Below, one piece after another: positions 59,399 through 64,000 of a stretch of DNA of 64,000 bases; position 1 is the stretch's first letter; every line of letters begins with the position of its first letter. The notes below the pieces were generated by a model. That model saw only the letters and a list, made by a program, of their open reading frames with translations, made no database searches and was not told the origin of the DNA. The stretch is from Lentzea albidocapillata (lineage in GTDB: Bacteria; Actinomycetota; Actinomycetes; Mycobacteriales; Pseudonocardiaceae): positions 62,001 through 126,000 of the forward strand of contig NZ_JOEA01000023.1 of assembly GCF_000719115.1 (NCBI RefSeq). Direction: 5' to 3'. Both the position numbers and the translations under genes were made by a program.

Positions 59399-60916
59399 GT
59401 GGAACCAAACGTCTCGTCGACGGTAGGAGGGATCTTCGACGGGTTCGAGGACTACCGCACGCCGAGCGATGACGACTACCGCCGCATCTTCAAAGCCGGC
59501 CTCGTGGTCTTCGACGCGAACGTGCTGCTGAACCTCTACCGGTTCAACAGCACCACTCGGCGCGACCTCATAGCGGTGATGCAGGGCCTCGGAGGGAACC
59601 TGTGGATCCCGCACCAGGTCATGCGGGAGTTCTGGCGCAACCGGGAGTCCACCCTCGACCGCCTCAACGATGGCCCAAGAGAATCTCTCGAGCTGCTCGA
59701 GAAGGCGAACAAGACCGCGGAGAACGCTGTGTCGGCGTGGAGCAAGAAGATTGCTTTGGACGACGCACGCAAGTCCGACCTCATGGACAAGCTGGAGACA
59801 GCGTTTCGGACGGTACGCGAGGCGATGATCGCGCAGGCGGCTGACGATGCCGCGGAACACGCCCGAGACACCAATGCAGACACTATCCTCAGCACCTTGG
59901 CGTCAACCCTAGCGAACCGAGTCGGATCAGCGTTGCCCTCCGAAGATCACGCTGCGGCGCTCATCGAGGCCGAGCGCCGAATCGCGGCGCAGGAACCGCC
60001 TGGGTTCCTCGACGCCGACAAGACGAACGAAGACCTACGAGCCGGTGATTACCTCGTCTGGGAACAGCTCCTCCGCGAGGCTGAGCAACGCAAGTGTGAC
60101 GTGTTACTGGTGACGAGCGACGTGAAGGACGATTGGTGGTCCAGGGTCAAGAGCGACCTACGAGGCCCTAGGCCGGAACTCGCCGCAGAGTTCCGGGAGC
60201 GGGCGGGCTCCCGGTTCTTCATGCTCACCCCGTCCGAGTTCGTCACGAAGGCTGCCGCACTGACGAGTGTGAGTGTGAATCCGCGATCAGCCGCGGACAT
60301 CGAGCGAGTCGGGAACCCACTCAACGATCCGCTCCCTGCCGATGTCGCCTTCGAAGTCGTCGAGCGCTTGTTCAACCACGCCATTGCCGTGAACTGGCAC
60401 AACCTCAGCGGATCGGCTCGGATGCGGGATCTCAGCGCTTTGGTTGACGACCCAGCAATCGGCGGCGTACTGCAGAATTACTTCACCCTCGAGGGCACGC
60501 GAGCTTGGATGAAGGATACTCTAAACCGCCACTTCAACTACGCATTGAAAGGTTTTGGGCGATATCAACACCTCGTCCGCATGCGGCATCAGACACCGCA
60601 AGAAGTCATTGCCGCAGCTTGCGGGCCAAGCTGGTACGTGGTGCCCGATTCCCAAGGCCTCAGGCCGTACCACTGCCTGGCATCTGACGGATCAAATTCC
60701 AGGTACGTCTGCTGGGGACCCGAGCGCTCCTTCAGAGATCTACTGTTCGCCGCCATGAACAACCACTCAACCGAGCAGGAGCGATCCGCTGTCGTCATCC
60801 TGCACGGCGATGCTGTCGACAATGCCCAGCACTATCGAGATATGGCCACTCAAGCAGGTGTAGATCTCGTTTTCCTGGAGGAGGAACTCAAGCTGAATCT
60901 CGACTATGCCCCCTGA
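59399..60916 (+). CDS. PIN-like-domain protein divergent from the Wadjet operon
   Basis: A 505-aa protein, GTG start 59399. Residues about 28-280 look like the PIN-like (DUF4935/PIN_8) domain: LVVFDANVLLNLYRFNSTTRRDL (first Asp), WIPHQVMREFWRNRES (Glu), DYLVWEQLLREAEQRKCDVLLVTSDVKDDWW (third acidic cluster). Helices 110-200 form an insert. The last about 200 residues (AFEVVERLFNHAIAVNWHNL, then YHCLASDGSN, SAVVILHGD) are a separate domain I do not recognise. PIN domains are RNases or DNases; the neighbourhood suggests defence. Confidence 0.8.
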   Translation: MEPNVSSTVGGIFDGFEDYRTPSDDDYRRIFKAGLVVFDANVLLNLYRFNSTTRRDLIAVMQGLGGNLWIPHQVMREFWRNRESTLDRLNDGPRESLELLEKANKTAENAVSAWSKKIALDDARKSDLMDKLETAFRTVREAMIAQAADDAAEHARDTNADTILSTLASTLANRVGSALPSEDHAAALIEAERRIAAQEPPGFLDADKTNEDLRAGDYLVWEQLLREAEQRKCDVLLVTSDVKDDWWSRVKSDLRGPRPELAAEFRERAGSRFFMLTPSEFVTKAAALTSVSVNPRSAADIERVGNPLNDPLPADVAFEVVERLFNHAIAVNWHNLSGSARMRDLSALVDDPAIGGVLQNYFTLEGTRAWMKDTLNRHFNYALKGFGRYQHLVRMRHQTPQEVIAAACGPSWYVVPDSQGLRPYHCLASDGSNSRYVCWGPERSFRDLLFAAMNNHSTEQERSAVVILHGDAVDNAQHYRDMATQAGVDLVFLEEELKLNLDYAP

Positions 60917-61247
60917 ACAGGCTGATTCTGCCTGTTCAGAGCTCCACGACCTTCATGCGCCGGCGAACAACGAGTTCAGTGCCCTTGATCACTTCAAGCG
61001 CACCGACACCATCCCAGGTAATACTCAAGTCTACGTACTTCGTTCTGCAGCGAGTGCCTCGAAGACCAGCACAACTAGACCAACAGACATGCTGAAGCGA
61101 GGAGCTCGAAACCTCGACTGGTAGTAAAACCGGTAGCTGAAACAGGCCGTCTCCAGCGAGACGAATACAACAGCCTGGGATGCTCCGCGGCCGTTCACGC
61201 AGGTTAGGGCAGCCCTGCTGAGACCGACGCAACGGCCTGACACTCGG
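60917..61247. other. Right end of the island
   Basis: 331 bases without a gene. It includes the element-end repeat copy B (61118-61143) and a stretch of weaker similarity to 2569-2672 leading up to the att repeat. Confidence 0.5.
61118..61143 (+). repeat. Element-end repeat, copy B
   Basis: Matches 24 of 26 bases of 2543-2568, the first 11 being CTGGTAGTAAA, and lies 105 bp before the 51-bp att repeat exactly as copy A does. Confidence 0.7.
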
Positions 61248-61298
61248 CAGGATCCGTTCACACCGAAGAGGTCACTGGTTCGATCCCAGTATCGCCCA
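61248..61298 (+). repeat. Attachment-site repeat: 3' part of a tRNA-Val(CAC) gene, copy B
   Basis: Identical over 51 bp to 2673-2723 and in the same orientation. It again contains only the anticodon loop, T arm and 3' acceptor strand. With copy A it bounds 58.6 kb. No intact tRNA-Val is in the window, so the full gene should lie outside. Confidence 0.8.
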
Positions 61299-61319
61299 CA
61301 GTGTGTTTTACCTGATCAG

Positions 61320-61352
61320 ACGGCCTGTCGATGGATTCCATCGGCGGGCCGT
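61320..61352. terminator. Hairpin after att copy B
   Basis: ACGGCC (61320-61325) pairs with GGCCGT (61347-61352) with an inner CGATGG/CCATCG stem, followed by TTTGTCGTT. Plays the same role as the hairpin after copy A though the sequence differs. Confidence 0.5.
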
Positions 61353-61362
61353 TTGTCGTTGC

Positions 61363-61381
61363 GGGGAGCAAATGGGGAGCA
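61363..61381 (+). repeat. Short direct repeat next to att copy B (integrase-arm-like)
   Basis: GGGGAGCA occurs at 61363-61370 and 61374-61381, 11 bp apart. A comparable GTGC pair 12 bp apart follows att copy A beside the integrase remnant. Such repeats flank attP in actinobacterial integrative elements as integrase arm sites. Confidence 0.4.
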
Positions 61382-61496
61382 CGGCCTGATGAACACATTC
61401 GCGATACCTAAGCGTTCATGCCGCTGATGACCTGCCCTACTGGATGGGTTCCGAAGTTGGTGGCTAACTGGCGGCCTGTTCGAGAGGCTGTGCACT

Positions 61497-61793
61497 GTGC
61501 CCCGTGCGTACCCCGCCGAGTTCCGAGCGCGTGCCGTCGCGCTTGTTCGGGCTGGTAGAGAGCAGAAGCAGACTGCTGCCGACCTGGGTATCCATCCGGT
61601 GACGTTGTCGAAGTGGGTCAAGCAGGACCGGATCGATCGGGGTGAGATTCCCGGCACCCCGAGCAGCGAGTCCGTCGAACTGCGTGCCGCTCGACAACGG
61701 ATTCGGGAGCTGGAAACCGAATTGTTGATCGTGCGTCAGGCAGCGACGTTCCTGGGGACGGATCGCCCTCGCCCAAAAGGTTCTACCCGGTGA
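61497..61793 (+). CDS. IS3-family transposase OrfA
   Basis: A 98-aa protein, GTG start 61497. PRAYPAEFRARAVALVRAGREQKQTAADLGIHPVTLSKWVKQDRID is the helix-turn-helix of IS3 OrfA, followed by a leucine-zipper-like helix (ELRAARQRIRELETELLIVRQAATFL) for multimerisation. It binds the IS ends and overlaps OrfB. The CCCAAAA heptamer near its end probably allows an OrfAB fusion. Confidence 0.9.
   Translation: MPRAYPAEFRARAVALVRAGREQKQTAADLGIHPVTLSKWVKQDRIDRGEIPGTPSSESVELRAARQRIRELETELLIVRQAATFLGTDRPRPKGSTR
61772..61778 (+). promoter_or_regulatory. Slippery heptamer CCCAAAA for -1 frameshifting
   Basis: In the orfA frame it reads C-CCA-AAA, the X-XXY-YYZ form. A -1 slip leads into the open upstream extension of orfB (KRFYPVIDRLADAG), producing the OrfAB transposase. 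Confidence 0.65.
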
Positions 61794-62665
61794 TCGACAG
61801 GCTTGCCGACGCCGGGATCCCCATTGACCGATGCTGTCGCGTCCTCGGGATCGCCAGACAGAACTACTACAAAGCCAAACGAACTCCGACGACGCCGACC
61901 GAGCTACGACGTCGCTGGCTGACCGGCGTGATCCGCGAAGTGCACATCGCCTCTCGTGGTACCTACGACCATCGACGGGTCCACGCCGAACTCACTCTGG
62001 GCATGGGCGTCACCGTCTGCGAACGCACTGTCTGGCAGCTGATGAACCAGGCCGGCCTGCACGGCCTCCCCGGTCCAGCACGAGTCAAACGACTCCGCGG
62101 TGTGGCCACCGCCGACGACCTGGTGAACCGCAAGTTCCATCGACTGAAACCGAATGAACTATGGGTCACCGACATCACCCAGCACAGGACAAGAGAAGGG
62201 TGGCTCTACTGCGCGGCCGTTCTGGACACGTTCAGCCGTCGAATCGTGGGCTGGTCGATCGACTCCAAACAGGACTCAACCCTGGTAGTCAACGCACTCG
62301 ACATGGCCATCCGAAACCGGCGCCCCGAGCCCGGCGGCATCGTCCACGCCGACCACGGAACCCAGTTCACCTCCTGGGTCTTCGGCGAAAAGATCCGCTC
62401 AGCCGGTCTGCTGCCATCATTTGGAACAGTCGGTGACGGCCTCGACAACGCGATGATGGAATCCTTCTGGTCATCGATGCAGATCGAGCTACTGAACCGT
62501 CAACGATGGAAGACCCGCGTGGAGCTGGCCAACGCGATCTTCGACTACATCGAGATCTTCCATAACCGCCGCCGACGGCACTCCGCCCTCGGCTACCTCA
62601 CCCCAATCGAGTACGAACTACCAAGGGCTTCGGCAGGATTCCGACTGTCTGGTGCGACCAACTGA
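61790..62665 (+). CDS. IS3-family transposase OrfB (DDE integrase)
   Basis: A 291-aa protein from GTG 61790, overlapping orfA as GTGA. The DDE triad is visible: LWVTDITQHRTREGW (Asp about 128), GGIVHADHGTQFTS (Asp about 187), DNAMMESFWSSMQIELLNRQRW (Glu about 223). It ends with FHNRRRRHSALGYLTPIEYE, typical of IS3. No frameshift or stop, so the element could be active. Confidence 0.92.
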   Translation: MIDRLADAGIPIDRCCRVLGIARQNYYKAKRTPTTPTELRRRWLTGVIREVHIASRGTYDHRRVHAELTLGMGVTVCERTVWQLMNQAGLHGLPGPARVKRLRGVATADDLVNRKFHRLKPNELWVTDITQHRTREGWLYCAAVLDTFSRRIVGWSIDSKQDSTLVVNALDMAIRNRRPEPGGIVHADHGTQFTSWVFGEKIRSAGLLPSFGTVGDGLDNAMMESFWSSMQIELLNRQRWKTRVELANAIFDYIEIFHNRRRRHSALGYLTPIEYELPRASAGFRLSGATN

Positions 62666-62669
62666 GGCG

Positions 62670-62984
62670 ATGACCGACAACGAGGTGTCGGCTACAACGA
62701 CTGGAGCTGTGGTTCAGGCTGGCGTGATCCGTGGTGACGTGCACGTCGGTGGCACACGGGTGTCGCCGAAGCAGTATTGGCAGGCACGTGGTCACGCCGC
62801 GCTTGCCCGCGTCCACGCCGCGCTCGGCGTTCCTGCGGTGGCTGAACAGCACCGCCTGCGCTCTGAAGGGCTCTGTGATCTGCTTGGTCTCTCATGGGAG
62901 GAACTCGACCAGCCCCCTCGGCGGACGGCCTGTCCTGACAGAACCCCCGATGCGTCGCGTAGCACGGCGGCGACACGCTGGTGA
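62670..62984 (+). pseudogene. Fragment of an actinobacterial gene interrupted beside IS3
   Basis: From ATG 62670 the protein begins TDNEVSATTTGAVVQAG and continues VIRGDVHVGG, a motif I recall at the start of many actinobacterial NTPase and effector-associated proteins (VSGxTxGxVVQAGxIxGDVH). After about 75 residues (LRSEGLCDLLGLSWEELDQPP) the frame becomes low-information and stops at 62984. The rest of the gene is missing, perhaps through the IS event. Confidence 0.45.
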
Positions 62985-63122
62985 CACGCGCGGCGTGAAT
63001 GATCCGATGGTGAAGGACCGACTGCGGCCCGGCTCGAAGAGCAGGTGGAGTTGGTGCTTTCGATGTTGACGCATTGCCTGCTTCACGTTCGATATCAATA
63101 GCCGAACAAGACTGGGGACACG

Positions 63123-63524
63123 TTGCAATTCAAACGAAAGCTCGCCACTTTGCTTTCATCGCTGGCGATCACCATGGGGGCAGCCGGTGTCAGTTCTGCG
63201 GCAGAGGCCGCTGAATCGGTGGTTTTCACCGACGGCTGCACCACGACGAGGGTGTACTACACGAAGTTTTCCCTCGTCGATCGTGTCACCCTTGACAGGG
63301 TGGACATCTTCAACGCTTGTTATTTCACGATCACCAACGCGCGTGTGCACATCTTCGGCCCTCCTGGCACAATCGACACCTGGGATACCAAATATCCCAA
63401 CTTCCCGGCAAGGGCCAAGCGTGAGTACTTGTACCAGTACGGGTTCGCGAAGGGGACGCTTATCTGCGGAGACATCTGGCGCGGGACCGAGCTTCTCGGC
63501 CGCGACTGCCATCCCCTCAGTTGA
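63123..63524 (+). CDS. Small secreted protein with four cysteines
   Basis: A 133-aa protein, TTG start 63123. The signal peptide is clear (KRKLATLLSSLAITMGAAGVSSAAEAA). The mature part is about 100 residues with Cys in TDGCTTT, NACYFTI, LICGDIW and GRDCHPL, likely two disulfides, and aromatic-rich strands (VYYTKFSLVDRV). Not recognised; exported, unknown role. Its stop overlaps the region before a second secreted protein gene, 33 bases apart. Confidence 0.6.
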   Translation: MQFKRKLATLLSSLAITMGAAGVSSAAEAAESVVFTDGCTTTRVYYTKFSLVDRVTLDRVDIFNACYFTITNARVHIFGPPGTIDTWDTKYPNFPARAKREYLYQYGFAKGTLICGDIWRGTELLGRDCHPLS

Positions 63525-63556
63525 CCGAAGTATCGATACAGGAAGGGTGCCGAGTA

Positions 63557-63907
63557 ATGATCGCGCGTAAATTACTGGTTCTGGTCACGGCAATGATCTC
63601 TGCCCTGGCGTTGGGAAGTCTTCCGGCATCAGCCCAAGACATGAGCGTTGCGGCTTGTGGGTTCTGGAAGGACAGCCCTAAGGCCTACTACACGCATTGC
63701 ACCAGCGACGGGTCGAAGATCTGGATCCGCGTGGACGTGCGCGGAGGTGAGTGGTGGGACGAGTGCGTCCCGCCAGGAACAACGCGACTGGAGGCGGACT
63801 TCTGGGGTATGGACCCCGGCAGGGTGACCAACGCCTACTACAAGGGCATCCTCTGTAACGACCCTGGACTGATGCGCTTTCACGACGGACGCATGGCGCA
63901 TCGGTGA
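63557..63907 (+). CDS. Small secreted protein with four cysteines
   Basis: A 116-aa protein from ATG 63557, preceded by GGAAGGG. The signal peptide MIARKLLVLVTAMISALALGSLPASA ends at an AxA site. The mature protein has Cys in VAACGFWKD, YTHCTSDG, WDECVPPG and ILCNDPG, and WIRVDVRGGEWWDECVPPGTTRL, a pattern common in small secreted actinobacterial proteins. It forms a pair with the preceding gene; both may be co-transcribed. Function unknown. Confidence 0.65.
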   Translation: MIARKLLVLVTAMISALALGSLPASAQDMSVAACGFWKDSPKAYYTHCTSDGSKIWIRVDVRGGEWWDECVPPGTTRLEADFWGMDPGRVTNAYYKGILCNDPGLMRFHDGRMAHR

Positions 63908-64000
63908 GCGGCCTGATGCAGGCAGGGTGGCCGCTTTGATCAACACGCTCGGTTGATGGACGGGAAATCGTGAAGGCCCACGCTGATCTGAGAGTGCGGG

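Larger units (their letters stand above)
61455..62663 (+). mobile_element. IS3-family insertion sequence
   Basis: About 1.2 kb with two overlapping ORFs and a slippery heptamer, the standard IS3 plan. The tentative ends are AGTTGGTGGCTAAC at 61455 and its imperfect complement ending ACCAACT at 62663. Only seven terminal bases match perfectly, so the ends are provisional and no target duplication was confirmed. It sits just right of the att site, possibly replacing an integrase gene. Confidence 0.7.

Noticed and set aside
1..64000. CRISPR array
   Set aside because: No run of regularly spaced identical repeats was seen; the repeats found are isolated regulatory or att sequences.

Overview
The window is high-GC DNA with GTG starts, GTGA/ATGA start-stop overlaps and gene families typical of Actinomycetota: SPW-repeat membrane proteins, an MtrA/MtrB-like two-component pair, Rip3-like site-2 protease, DUF4142 and DUF2231 proteins. 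A Pseudonocardiales host (Amycolatopsis, Lentzea or Saccharothrix type) is my inference; no rRNA or marker gene fixes it.

Layout. 1-2.4 kb: a ubiquitin-like protein gene overlaps an E2-like gene that runs off the left edge. Divergent to them is a HigB toxin / HigA-ImmA antitoxin operon with two matching operators. 2.5-3.3 kb: a 51-bp copy of the 3' end of a tRNA-Val(CAC) gene, then the C-terminal remnant of a tyrosine integrase. The identical 51 bp recurs at 61.25 kb with the same element-end sequence at the same distance, so 2.7-61.3 kb looks like one integrated island (or its relic) in a tandem array at a tRNA-Val site. 3.3-6 kb: broken genes (SDR, NUDIX, EEP nuclease, TatD) and one intact NUDIX hydrolase.

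6-40 kb: a stress, redox and envelope region. It holds an acyl-CoA dehydrogenase/oxidase, hemerythrin, RCK protein, DUF4142 protein, response regulator with histidine kinase and lipoprotein, a cluster of SPW-family membrane proteins, HtrA-like protease, site-2 protease with CBS domains, AI-2E permease, MarR regulator, pyruvate-oxidase-like TPP enzyme, Csp-like copper-storage protein, universal stress proteins, CPBP protease, POT transporter, STAS protein and an NhaP-type antiporter. The content resembles a hypoxia/dormancy gene set. Many genes are decayed by frameshift or by internal deletion. A repeated intergenic motif (10-mer GCAACATTTG, often as TTGC-N5-GCAA plus GCAACATTTG-like sequence) suggests one regulon.

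40-61 kb: a defence island among transposase remnants. It holds a NACHT-like NTPase with about six membrane helices plus a small membrane partner, a second bacterial NACHT protein on the other strand, a complete four-gene Wadjet (JetABCD-like) anti-plasmid operon with overlapping genes, and a divergent PIN-like protein. 61.3-64 kb: beyond the second att copy are more integrase-arm-like repeats, an intact IS3-family element with a canonical slippery heptamer, a gene fragment and two small secreted proteins.
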